A stretch of 15,824 nt of DNA. Origin: an uncultured Clostridia bacterium (GTDB lineage Bacteria; Bacillota; Clostridia; Oscillospirales; Oscillospiraceae). Where the stretch lies: assembly GCA_946405655.1 (NCBI GenBank), contig CAMJHX010000009.1, forward strand, positions 1 through 15,824, read 5' to 3'. Position 1 is the first letter of the stretch. Every line of letters begins with the position of its first letter. The notes below the pieces were generated by a model, which worked only from the letters and a program-made list of their open reading frames with translations, was not told where the DNA came from and did no database searches. Below are positions 1 to 6,697 of the stretch, piece by piece. The position numbers and the translations under genes were made by a program.

Positions 1-824
1 GCCTCGCCGTGCGGCAGATGATAATCCTCGCTCAGCGGATAGCTGCAGGCGTGGCTGCCCGCGGTCTTCGGCAGGGCGAAGCTCATGCCGCCGAGGAGGG
101 CGGCATAGCTCATCGCGGCGCGCGCGTCGAGATCGTCACCGTGGTGATAGGCGGCTTCGAGATTCTCGAGGATCAGCCGCACGCTCTCGCTCGCGAGCAG
201 ATCCGTGATCGGCTGGTGGTTGCGGCTCCAGCAGCCCTCGAGGGCGTGCGCCATCGCGTCGATGCCGGAGATCGCCGTCGTGCGCGGCGGCATGGAGACC
301 GTCAGCGCCGGGTCGATGATCGCCGCCGTCGGCAGGAAGGCGGGGTGGTTGATCGTGCGCTTTTCCGCGCCGTGGCTCATGACGGAGACCTGCGTCACCT
401 CGCTGCCGGTGCCCGCCGTGGTGGGGACGCAGACGATCTTGAGGCGGCGCTCCGGGAAGGGGAGCCTGCCGCGGTAATAGTCCTCGCCCGCGCCGTCGCC
501 GAGGGCGATGGCGGCGGCGAACTTCGCCGTGTCGAGGGAGCTGCCGCCGCCGACGCCGATCACGGCGTCCGCCCCGGTCTCGCGCGCGAGCCGCGCGGTC
601 TCGATCGCGCCGGCGAGCTGCGGGTTCGGCTCCACCGCGCCGAAGACTGCCTTGACAGCGGGGACGCTTTCCTTCAGCGCCTCCGCCTGCGGCGCAAAGT
701 GCCGCCCGCAGGCGATCACGGCCTTCTCAATGCCGAGCTCGGCGAGCACGTCCGCGAGGGAATCAAGCTTGCCGACGCCGAAGTGCACCTGCACGGCCTC
801 GGAGTAGATGAAGCTGTTAATCAT
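1..824 (-). CDS. Iron-containing alcohol dehydrogenase, 3' end outside window (candidate sulfolactaldehyde/lactaldehyde reductase)
   Basis: About 274 of the usual ~380 codons are visible; the C-terminal end lies beyond base 1. The N-terminal half carries the nucleotide-binding GGGSSLDTAK stretch (about residues 92-101) and the TTAGTGSEVT motif of group III (iron-type) dehydrogenases. All four expected metal ligands are visible: Asp189, His193 (in GIDAMAHALEG), His258 and His272 (in SYPLSEDYHLPHG). The ATG at 822-824 overlaps the end of the upstream isomerase gene by 8 bases, so the two are translationally coupled as the last visible genes of the transketolase operon. The family reduces short aldehydes with NAD(P)H. 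The SYPL...PHG context resembles phosphonoacetaldehyde and sulfoacetaldehyde reductases of the family (from memory). From context I infer that it reduces the C3 aldehyde left by the transketolase: 3-sulfolactaldehyde to dihydroxypropanesulfonate, or lactaldehyde to propanediol. The family is certain, the substrate is not. Confidence 0.9.
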   Translation of the reverse strand, partial: MINSFIYSEAVQVHFGVGKLDSLADVLAELGIEKAVIACGRHFAPQAEALKESVPAVKAVFGAVEPNPQLAGAIETARLARETGADAVIGVGGGSSLDTAKFAAAIALGDGAGEDYYRGRLPFPERRLKIVCVPTTAGTGSEVTQVSVMSHGAEKRTINHPAFLPTAAIIDPALTVSMPPRTTAISGIDAMAHALEGCWSRNHQPITDLLASESVRLILENLEAAYHHGDDLDARAAMSYAALLGGMSFALPKTAGSHACSYPLSEDYHLPHGE

Positions 825-1290
825 AGATCTTATCCTCGATCTCCGCGACCTTGGCGGAGAATTTGTGCATGTTCTCCGCGCGCCAGTCCTCGAGATCCTG
901 GCACCAGTCGGTCTCCAGGAAGGTGCGCGTCATCTCCACGGCCATCTCGGGGCCGACGATCCAGCCGCCCATGCAGAGGATCTGCGCGTTGTTGATCGCG
1001 CGCGCCATCTTCGCCGAGTACACGCCCTCGCAGGCGACGGCGGAGACGCCCTTGAACTTGTTCGACACGACGCACATGCCGGCGCCGGTGCCGCAGATGA
1101 GCACCGCGCGGTCATACGTCCCGTTCTGCACGAGCGGGGCGACCTCGCTCGCCACCTGATAGTAGGGGTGCACGTCGTTTAAGTCGACCGTGCCGAGATC
1201 GTCAAAGTCCATGCCCTGCTCTGTGAGCCAGGCCTTCACGGCCTCCTTGACGGAAAAGCCGGATTTATCGCTGCCGATTGCAATTTTCAT
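817..1290 (-). CDS. RpiB/LacAB-family sugar isomerase with substituted active-site histidines (SqwI-like candidate)
   Basis: A 157-residue protein, full length for RpiB. It opens with MKIAIGSDKSGF and contains the family's ICGTGAGM loop with the catalytic cysteine at residue 66, then NKFKGVSAV and CEGVYSAKMAR. In ribose-5-phosphate isomerase B the corresponding motifs read SDHAG and CHDVYSA. Here the two active-site histidines are Lys9 and Glu88, so a phosphopentose is an unlikely substrate. The ATG at 1288-1290 has AGGAGA seven bases upstream, and the preceding transketolase subunit stops 15 bases before it. The stop codon overlaps the next gene (ATGATTAA). Beside a split transketolase and a FucI-type isomerase, it fits 4-deoxy-4-sulfoerythrose isomerase (SqwI) of the sulfo-TK pathway, or an equivalent tetrose isomerase. 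Family assignment is firm; reaction is inferred from context. Alternatives are erythrose-4-phosphate isomerase-like proteins. Confidence 0.85.
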   Translation of the reverse strand: MKIAIGSDKSGFSVKEAVKAWLTEQGMDFDDLGTVDLNDVHPYYQVASEVAPLVQNGTYDRAVLICGTGAGMCVVSNKFKGVSAVACEGVYSAKMARAINNAQILCMGGWIVGPEMAVEMTRTFLETDWCQDLEDWRAENMHKFSAKVAEIEDKIYD

Positions 1291-1305
1291 GGTTGGTTCT
1301 CCTTT

Positions 1306-2229
1306 TTATTTCAGCGTCACCGCGCGCTTCGCGGTCTCGATGATGTTCTCCACGGTCAGACCCATCGCCTCGCGCAGATAGGGGAGCTTGCCCACCTCGC
1401 CGAAGCGATCCTGCACGCCCACAGCGCAGACGGGGATCTTCTCCTCAGCCAGCGCCTCGAGCACCGCCGAGCGCAGGCCGCCGATCACGTTGTGGTTCTC
1501 CACCGTGAGCACGGCGCCGGTTTTGCGCGCGCTGGCGCGGATGGTCTCCGCGTCGATGGGCTTGATGGTGTGCACGTTCACGATCTCGGCGTCAATGCCG
1601 TCGGCGGCGAGCGCCTTCTCCGCGTCCAGCACGTCCTTCGTCTGGAAGCCGGAGACGCAGATCGTGAGGTCGCAGCCCTCCTTCAGCACGTCGGCCTTGA
1701 AGAGGTCGAATTTGTAATCGTCGTCAAAGATCTTCGGCAGCTCCTTGCGGAACAGGCGCAGATACGCCGGGCCCTCATAGGCGTCCAGCGCCGCCATCGT
1801 GGCGCGCAGCTGCGTCTCGTCCGCGGGCTCGGTGATCACGAGCGTCGGGATCGAGCGCAGGACGCCGATGTCCTCGAGCGCCATGTGCGTGCCGCCGTTG
1901 AGCTCGGCGGCGATGCCGGGGTCGGTGCCGACGATCTTCACGTTCTGCTTCGCGTAAGCCACGCTCAGCGCGATCTGGTCGCAGTTGCGGCGCGAGGCGA
2001 AGGTCGCAAAGCTCTCGATCCACGGCTTGAAGCCGTAGCTCGCAAGACCGGCGGCGATGCTCGTCATATCCTGCTCGGCGATGCCGCACTCGAAGATCTG
2101 CTCGGGAAAGCGCTCATACAGCGCGCGCGTGCCGCTCGCCTTGGAGAGGTCGGCGTCGAGCACGACGACGCGCTTGTCCTTCTCCATCATCTCGGCGAGA
2201 CAATTGGCATAGATGGCTCTCATTTCCAT
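1306..2229 (-). CDS. Transketolase, C-terminal subunit (pyrimidine-binding and C domain; SqwH-like candidate)
   Basis: A 307-residue protein covering the PP-partner half of transketolase: pyrimidine-binding domain in the first ~165 residues, with FECGIAEQDM (Glu52 is the residue that activates thiamine diphosphate), then the GGTHMALEDIGVLRSIP segment, then the C-terminal transketolase domain with VENHNVIGGLRSAVLEAL. The ATG at 2227-2229 lies 3 bases after the N-subunit stop, with AGGAGG eight bases upstream inside that gene; a second ATG two codons in (2221-2223) is possible. With the N-terminal subunit it forms a heteromeric two-carbon transferase. Split transketolases are common in Clostridia, but a copy inside a sugar operon with an RpiB-like isomerase and a FucI-type isomerase is typical of the sulfo-TK pathway. 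There the enzyme cuts the ketohexose twice onto glyceraldehyde 3-phosphate, giving two xylulose 5-phosphates. Function as transketolase subunit is secure; dedicated substrate is inferred. Confidence 0.93.
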   Translation of the reverse strand: MEMRAIYANCLAEMMEKDKRVVVLDADLSKASGTRALYERFPEQIFECGIAEQDMTSIAAGLASYGFKPWIESFATFASRRNCDQIALSVAYAKQNVKIVGTDPGIAAELNGGTHMALEDIGVLRSIPTLVITEPADETQLRATMAALDAYEGPAYLRLFRKELPKIFDDDYKFDLFKADVLKEGCDLTICVSGFQTKDVLDAEKALAADGIDAEIVNVHTIKPIDAETIRASARKTGAVLTVENHNVIGGLRSAVLEALAEEKIPVCAVGVQDRFGEVGKLPYLREAMGLTVENIIETAKRAVTLK

Positions 2230-2232
2230 GGC

Positions 2233-3063
2233 TTACACCTCCTCCTCTCGGATGGCGCGGATCGCGTCCTGCGCCTGCTGCTCGGTCAGATTGCAGTTGT
2301 GGTTGCCCGGGCCGAGATCGACGATCCACGGCACGCCGCAGCCCTTGAGCGTGTTGAGGATGACCATCGTGGGCTTGCCGGAGCCGATGCCCTCCTTCGC
2401 GTGCTCGATGGCGGCGTCCACCTGCTCAATGTCGTTGCCGTCCTCCACGTCGATCACGTTCCAGCCGAACGCCGCCCACTTCTCCGCGAGGGGCGCAATG
2501 CCGCACACGGCCTCGACGGTGTTGTCGATCTGCAGCTTGTTGTAGTCCGTGAAGGCGATGAGATTGTCGAGCTTCTTGGCGGCGGCGAACATCGCGGCCT
2601 CCCAGATCTGACCCTCCTGGCTCTCGCCGTCGCCGATCAGGGTGTAGATGATCGCGCCGTCGCCGGAGAGCCTGGAGCCCAGCGCCGCGCCCATCGCGCA
2701 GCCGAAGCCCTGCCCGAGGGAGCCGGTCGTCATATCGACGCCGGGGGTGCGGTTCATGTCGCAGTGCGAGGGGAGATTCGTGCCGCCCTGGTTGAGCGTC
2801 AGGAGCTCTGCCTTGTCGAAGTACCCGCGGTTCGCGAGCGCGGCGTACACCGCGGGGCCCGCGTGACCCTTCGAGCAGACGAAGCGGTCGCGCCCCGCCT
2901 TCTTCGGGTCCTTCGGGTCGATGCGCATGTGCTTGAAGTAGAGCGCCGTCAGCAGCTCCACGATGCTCAGGCAGCCGCCGACGTGACCCACGCCGAGGTG
3001 ACCGATGCAAAGCAGCGTGTCACAGCGCACATCGCGGCTCATTTGTTTCAGATCATAATCCAA
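2233..3063 (-). CDS. Transketolase, N-terminal subunit (thiamine diphosphate-binding; SqwG-like candidate)
   Basis: A 276-residue protein, the usual size for a transketolase N-subunit. The thiamine diphosphate motif runs from GDG at residues 144-146 to Asn175 (FTDYNKLQ). GHVGGCLS near residue 26, SKGHAGP near 65 and TTGSLGQGF near 112 are the conserved cofactor and substrate loops. I chose the TTG at 3061-3063 as start because GGGAGG sits eight to nine bases upstream; the first in-frame ATG (3040-3042) would remove only seven residues and has no comparable site. It is the first gene of the minus-strand operon and follows the promoter at 3108-3136. The role is to bind the diphosphate of thiamine diphosphate and Mg2+ in the heteromeric transketolase. 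The dedicated substrate (6-deoxy-6-sulfofructose or a related unphosphorylated ketose) is inferred from neighbours. Confidence 0.93.
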   Translation of the reverse strand: MDYDLKQMSRDVRCDTLLCIGHLGVGHVGGCLSIVELLTALYFKHMRIDPKDPKKAGRDRFVCSKGHAGPAVYAALANRGYFDKAELLTLNQGGTNLPSHCDMNRTPGVDMTTGSLGQGFGCAMGAALGSRLSGDGAIIYTLIGDGESQEGQIWEAAMFAAAKKLDNLIAFTDYNKLQIDNTVEAVCGIAPLAEKWAAFGWNVIDVEDGNDIEQVDAAIEHAKEGIGSGKPTMVILNTLKGCGVPWIVDLGPGNHNCNLTEQQAQDAIRAIREEEV

Positions 3064-3107
3064 TTGAGGTGCCTCCCATCAATTATTTTCTTCTGTTAAT
3101 CAATCAG

Positions 3108-3136
3108 AGTGTACGCCTGTGACTGGTGGTTGTCAA
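3108..3136 (-). promoter_or_regulatory. Promoter of the transketolase-isomerase-dehydrogenase operon
   Basis: On the minus strand a perfect -35 TTGACA (plus bases 3131-3136) is followed after 17 bases by TACACT (plus 3108-3113). Transcription would start near 3100, about 40 bases ahead of the TTG start codon. This is a strong sigma-A-type match and sits in the region shared with the divergent sugar operon. Confidence 0.8.
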
Positions 3137-3147
3137 CCCGTTTTTTT

Positions 3148-3163
3148 GCATGGAATGACATGC
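3148..3163. promoter_or_regulatory. Possible operator: GCATG-6-CATGC dyad
   Basis: A 5-base dyad (GCATG at 3148-3152, CATGC at 3159-3163) flanked by T-rich runs lies just upstream of the -35 box of the minus-strand operon, where an activator would bind. No regulator gene is present in the sugar cluster, and I found no second copy at the plus-strand promoter, so this is only a candidate. Confidence 0.25.
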
Positions 3164-3190
3164 TTTTTCCCAAAGCTGAAATACAGAGAC

Positions 3191-3258
3191 GTAGGGCGGC
3201 CGCCTGTGGGCCGCCGAATTGCGCATTTCTGACAGCGGGGCACAGGTCCCCGCCCTAC
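3191..3258. repeat. GTAGGGCG-bounded palindromic element, copy 1
   Basis: A 68-base element bounded by GTAGGGCG (3191-3198) and its complement CGCCCTAC (3251-3258). Inside are further dyads: GGCGGCC with GGCCGCC near 3196-3215, GCGGGG (3235-3240) with CCCCGC (3248-3253), and CCTGTG (3203-3208) with CACAGG (3241-3246). It can therefore fold as one long stem or as two hairpins with pairing loops. It shares its ends with the element at 8161-8236. It sits between the two divergent promoters, so it is not a simple terminator of a convergent pair. From memory, similar GTAGGG-ended palindromes are frequent between genes of high-GC gut Clostridia; they look like small non-autonomous or REP-like repeats. 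Confidence 0.7.
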
Positions 3259-3289
3259 AAGCGAAGGAACGACAAGCCTCCAATCCGTC

Positions 3290-3318
3290 TTGACAGGAGC
3301 CCCTGCGGGCGATAAAAT
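3290..3318 (+). promoter_or_regulatory. Promoter of the isomerase-glycosidase-symporter operon
   Basis: Perfect -35 TTGACA at 3290-3295, a 17-base spacer, and -10 TAAAAT at 3313-3318. The start codon follows at 3353 after AAGGAAGG. It diverges from the promoter at 3108-3136; the -35 boxes are about 153 bases apart. Confidence 0.8.
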
Positions 3319-3352
3319 ATTTTACGATGTTAAGCAAAGGAAGGAAGCCATT

Positions 3353-4690
3353 ATGAACTTTACCCCGGTCTATGTTCCGGTCGGCGTGCCGACGTTCCAT
3401 CTCGAGAGCGCGCAGGATCAGTTTGAGCGCTCGATCCAGGCGCTGAAGGCGGCGGACGAACATTTCGTCTGCCCGGAGAAGATGCTCCTCTCGATCGACG
3501 ATCTGCGCGCCTACCTCGATTCCGTCCAGCCGGATCTGATCGTGTTCCAGAATCTCACGTTCGCCAACGCCGCTTATATGGCGGAGGTGCTGCGGCGGTT
3601 TGACTGCCCGCTGCTCCTGTGGACGCTGCGCGAGCCGGTGATCGACGGCGGGCGCCTGCGCCTGAACTCCCTCACAGGCGCGTATTCGGCGGCGAACACC
3701 CTCCGCGCCTTCGACGACCGCGCGTTTTCCTATGTCTTCGGCGCGCCGGAGGAGGAGGAAGTTACAAAAGCCGTCGCCTCCATGGTGCAGGCCGCGCGCC
3801 TCAAGAAGGCGATGCGCTCGCTCAAGATGGCGGCCATCGGCCACACGCCGCAGGGCTTCGGCTTCGGCCGCGCGCTGGATCAAGAGCTCATGAGCGTCTT
3901 CGGCGTGGAGCTCGAGAGCATCGAGGCGCGCGAGCTGATCGATCAGGCAAAGGCGTATACAGACGAGGAATGCAGGGAATACCTCGACCGCACCGAGGCG
4001 ATGACCTGCGGGCTCGACAAGACGCCCGAACACAACCGCCTCGACCACAGCAGACTTTACCGCGCCTATACCGAGTATGTCCGCTCCCACGGCATCGGCG
4101 CCGTGGCAAGCCGCTGCTGGCCCGATTTCTTCACCGCCTTCGGCACCCCGGTCTGCACGGTGCTGAGCCTCATGAACGACGACGGCGTCGCCGCTGCATG
4201 CGAGGCGGATATCTACGGCGCGCTCTCCATGTGGCTCGGCATGCAGCTAAGCCACGAGCCCGTCTTCTTCGGCGATCCCGTCTCTCTCGATGAGGGGGAG
4301 AACACCGTCACGTTCTGGCACTGCGGCGCGGCGGCCTGCGGTCTCGCCCGGAAGGACACCGGCGCCGAGATCGGCGTGCACCCGAACCGCAGGATCGGCC
4401 CCGCGATGAACTTCGGCTGCGAGGCCTTCCCGGAGGCGACGATCTTCCGCATCGGGCGCGAGCCGGACGGCTCGTTCCGCTTCTTTGTCGCCGAGGGCGA
4501 GGCGCTCGACAAGCCCCGCCAGTTCATCGGCACGTCCGTCGTCGTCCGCACGGACGCGAACGCCCGCGCGCTCGTGGAGCGCAGCGTGGAGGCGGGCTTC
4601 GAGCCGCACTTCGTCGTCATCCGCGGCCGCCATGCCGACACGCTCTCGGCGCTGGCCGAGCTGTTCCGTTTTCCCGTTTACCGTTTCTAA
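3353..4690 (+). CDS. FucI/AraA-type ketol isomerase (sulfoquinovose isomerase-like candidate)
   Basis: A 445-residue soluble protein of the L-fucose/L-arabinose isomerase-like superfamily. The C-terminal half shows the family's CWPDFFTAFGTPVC stretch, then ACEAD (Glu284), FFGDP (Asp308) and FWHCG (His323), which match the Glu, Asp and His metal ligands of the fold. The family interconverts aldoses and ketoses with Mn2+ or similar. Short members like this include the sulfoquinovose isomerases SftI/SqvD of the sulfo-transaldolase and sulfo-TK pathways (from memory), in contrast to the AGE-type YihS of E. coli. The ATG at 3353 has AAGGAAGG upstream and follows a strong promoter by 35 bases; an open frame continues upstream to 3290 but would overlap that promoter. 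First gene of the plus-strand operon, 21 bases before the GH31 gene. I infer an aldohexose-to-ketohexose step feeding the transketolase. Superfamily firm, substrate inferred. Confidence 0.85.
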   Translation: MNFTPVYVPVGVPTFHLESAQDQFERSIQALKAADEHFVCPEKMLLSIDDLRAYLDSVQPDLIVFQNLTFANAAYMAEVLRRFDCPLLLWTLREPVIDGGRLRLNSLTGAYSAANTLRAFDDRAFSYVFGAPEEEEVTKAVASMVQAARLKKAMRSLKMAAIGHTPQGFGFGRALDQELMSVFGVELESIEARELIDQAKAYTDEECREYLDRTEAMTCGLDKTPEHNRLDHSRLYRAYTEYVRSHGIGAVASRCWPDFFTAFGTPVCTVLSLMNDDGVAAACEADIYGALSMWLGMQLSHEPVFFGDPVSLDEGENTVTFWHCGAAACGLARKDTGAEIGVHPNRRIGPAMNFGCEAFPEATIFRIGREPDGSFRFFVAEGEALDKPRQFIGTSVVVRTDANARALVERSVEAGFEPHFVVIRGRHADTLSALAELFRFPVYRF

Positions 4691-4711
4691 AACCTGAACA
4701 GGAGGAGCGCC

Positions 4712-6682
4712 ATGCATCATTCGAACATGCTGATGATCCGCACCGGGAAAAACGTCCTGCTGCGCCACAGCGAGGCCAAGCCCTTTGCCACCGCTGTCCG
4801 GCAGAAGAAGACCTACACTGCCAGTCGCGGCACGGTCAAAACCGCCGTCCGCGAGGCCGAGCGCATCCCGCTCACGGACGTGACCTACAAGGGGAAGGAC
4901 GTCGTCCTCTCCGGCGGTGGGCACAGCCTGCGCATCACGATGGAAAAAGTGCCGCTCGGCATGGATCTCTCGCTCGTGGGGGAGGACGGCTGGAGCTATG
5001 AATTCCGCCTGCCCGCCAGAAAGGACGAGGCTGTCTTCGGCGGCGGCGAGCAGTATCGCCAGGTGAACCACCGCGGCGAGCGCGTGGTGAACTTCGTCTC
5101 CGAGCACATCAAGGCCTCGACCATCATCGAAAAGGCGCTGCTGCCCCGCGCGCTCTATCGGGAGAAATCCCACGCGAACATCGGCAGCTACGCGCCCATG
5201 CCGGTCTTCATGACCGACCGCAATCGGCTCATCCTCTTCGACACCCCGTCGGACGGGACGGCGGACTTCACCGCCGCCGACGAATTTCGCTTCTTCTTCG
5301 ACCGCTGCCCCAGGCGGCTCACGCTCCTCTCCGGCAAGGATCTCCCGGAGCTCTGCCGCGCGCTCGCGAAGTATCTCCCGAACGGACAGTATCTGCCGGA
5401 CTGGTGCTTCGAGGGCATGATCCTCGGCGTGCAGGGCGGCACGGAGACCGTGGTGCGAAAGGCCTTCGCCATGCTCGACGCCGGGGCGAAGATCTCCGCC
5501 GTCTGGTGTCAGGACTGGTCGGGCGAAAAGCGCACGATCATGGGCAAGCAGGTCTGGTGGAACTGGGAGGTCGACGAGAAGCTCTATCCGAATCTGCGCG
5601 AGGCGATCCGGACGCTGAACGCGCGCGGCGTGCGCTTCCTCGGCTATATCAACCCCTATCTCGTCCGCGACGGACATCTTTATAATTACTGTAAGGACAA
5701 GGGCTGGCTGATCCGGAAGCAGGACGGGGAGATTTATCACATCCAGTCCACCACGTTCGACGCCGGCATGCTCGATTTGACGCATCCGGACGCTGTGGAT
5801 TATATTAAGGAAGTGCTGATCGGCCGGAACATGCTCGATCTCGGCATCTCCGGCTGGATGGCGGACTTCGGCGAATATCTCCCGGTCGACTGCGTGCTGC
5901 ACAAAGGCGATCCAGCCCAGCTTCACAACGTCTGGCCCGTGCTCTGGGCGAAGATCAACCGCGAGGCGATCGAGGCGCGCGGCAAAGAACAGAAAGCCAT
6001 GTTCTTCACGCGCTCGGGCTATCTCGGCATTCAGGAATACGCTCCGATCATGTGGAACGGCGACCAGCATACCGACACCACGCGCGATTACGGCATGCCC
6101 TGCGTCATGCCCGCGAGCTTCTCGCTCGGCTTCTCCGGCGTCCCGATGGTGCACTGCGACATCGGCGGCTTCTTCTCCTTTCTGAGGATGAAGCGCTCGA
6201 AGGAGCTCTTCGTCCGCTGGATGGAGATGGGCGCGTTCTCGCTTCTCATGCGCAGCCACGAATCCATCCGCCCGTGGGCGAACGCGCAGTTTGACGCTGG
6301 CGGCGTCACGCCGTTTACCGTGAAGCTTACCCGCGCGCACGTCGCGCTCCGGCCGTATCTGGAGCACTGCGTCAAGCTTGCGCAGGAGGGGCTGCCCGTC
6401 CTGCGGCCGGACTTCTTCCCGGAGGGGAGCGCGAAAAAGGGGAAGGACCCCTATGCGTATTTCCTCGGCGAGGATCTCTTCGTCTGCCCGGTCATCCGCG
6501 AGGGCGAGCGGGTGCGCACCGTTTATCTCCCGGCGGGGGAGTGGGTGCACCTCTGGACAGAGGAAACCTACGCCGGCGGCAAAAAATACCGCGTGGACGC
6601 CCCGCTCGGCCAGTGCCCGGTGTTCTACCGGAAAGATAGTCAATTCGCACCCGCATTCCAAGCGGCGGGTCAGAATAAATAA
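4712..6682 (+). CDS. YihQ-like GH31 alpha-glycosidase with altered sulfonate site
   Basis: A 656-residue cytoplasmic GH31 protein without a signal peptide. From LGVQGGTE onward it aligns without gaps, over the segments I checked, to E. coli sulfoquinovosidase YihQ as I remember it. The nucleophile is Asp385 (WMADFGEY) and the acid/base is Asp451 (MWNGDQ). YihQ holds the sulfonate sugar with Gln262, Gln288, Arg301, Trp304 and Tyr508 (the QQRWY set). Here these positions read Gln241, Gln267, Gln280, Trp283 and Phe487. The arginine and tyrosine that contact the sulfonate are therefore lost, while the rest of the pocket is kept. AGGAGGAG precedes the ATG. Gene order (isomerase, glycosidase, symporter) indicates that an imported alpha-glycoside is cleaved inside the cell and the free sugar passed to the isomerase. 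It could be a variant sulfoquinovosidase or an alpha-quinovosidase/alpha-glucosidase. GH31 is certain, specificity open. Confidence 0.93.
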   Translation: MHHSNMLMIRTGKNVLLRHSEAKPFATAVRQKKTYTASRGTVKTAVREAERIPLTDVTYKGKDVVLSGGGHSLRITMEKVPLGMDLSLVGEDGWSYEFRLPARKDEAVFGGGEQYRQVNHRGERVVNFVSEHIKASTIIEKALLPRALYREKSHANIGSYAPMPVFMTDRNRLILFDTPSDGTADFTAADEFRFFFDRCPRRLTLLSGKDLPELCRALAKYLPNGQYLPDWCFEGMILGVQGGTETVVRKAFAMLDAGAKISAVWCQDWSGEKRTIMGKQVWWNWEVDEKLYPNLREAIRTLNARGVRFLGYINPYLVRDGHLYNYCKDKGWLIRKQDGEIYHIQSTTFDAGMLDLTHPDAVDYIKEVLIGRNMLDLGISGWMADFGEYLPVDCVLHKGDPAQLHNVWPVLWAKINREAIEARGKEQKAMFFTRSGYLGIQEYAPIMWNGDQHTDTTRDYGMPCVMPASFSLGFSGVPMVHCDIGGFFSFLRMKRSKELFVRWMEMGAFSLLMRSHESIRPWANAQFDAGGVTPFTVKLTRAHVALRPYLEHCVKLAQEGLPVLRPDFFPEGSAKKGKDPYAYFLGEDLFVCPVIREGERVRTVYLPAGEWVHLWTEETYAGGKKYRVDAPLGQCPVFYRKDSQFAPAFQAAGQNK

Positions 6683-6697
6683 AGAGAGGGAAAGGAT

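Noticed and set aside
1492..3099. A 535-codon plus-strand frame opposite the transketolase genes
   Set aside because: Mirror frame of two clearly identified transketolase subunits; composition is not protein-like.
3104..4090. A 328-codon minus-strand frame overlapping the divergent control region and the isomerase
   Set aside because: It would cross both promoters and lies opposite a gene of a known family; product looks like an antisense shadow.
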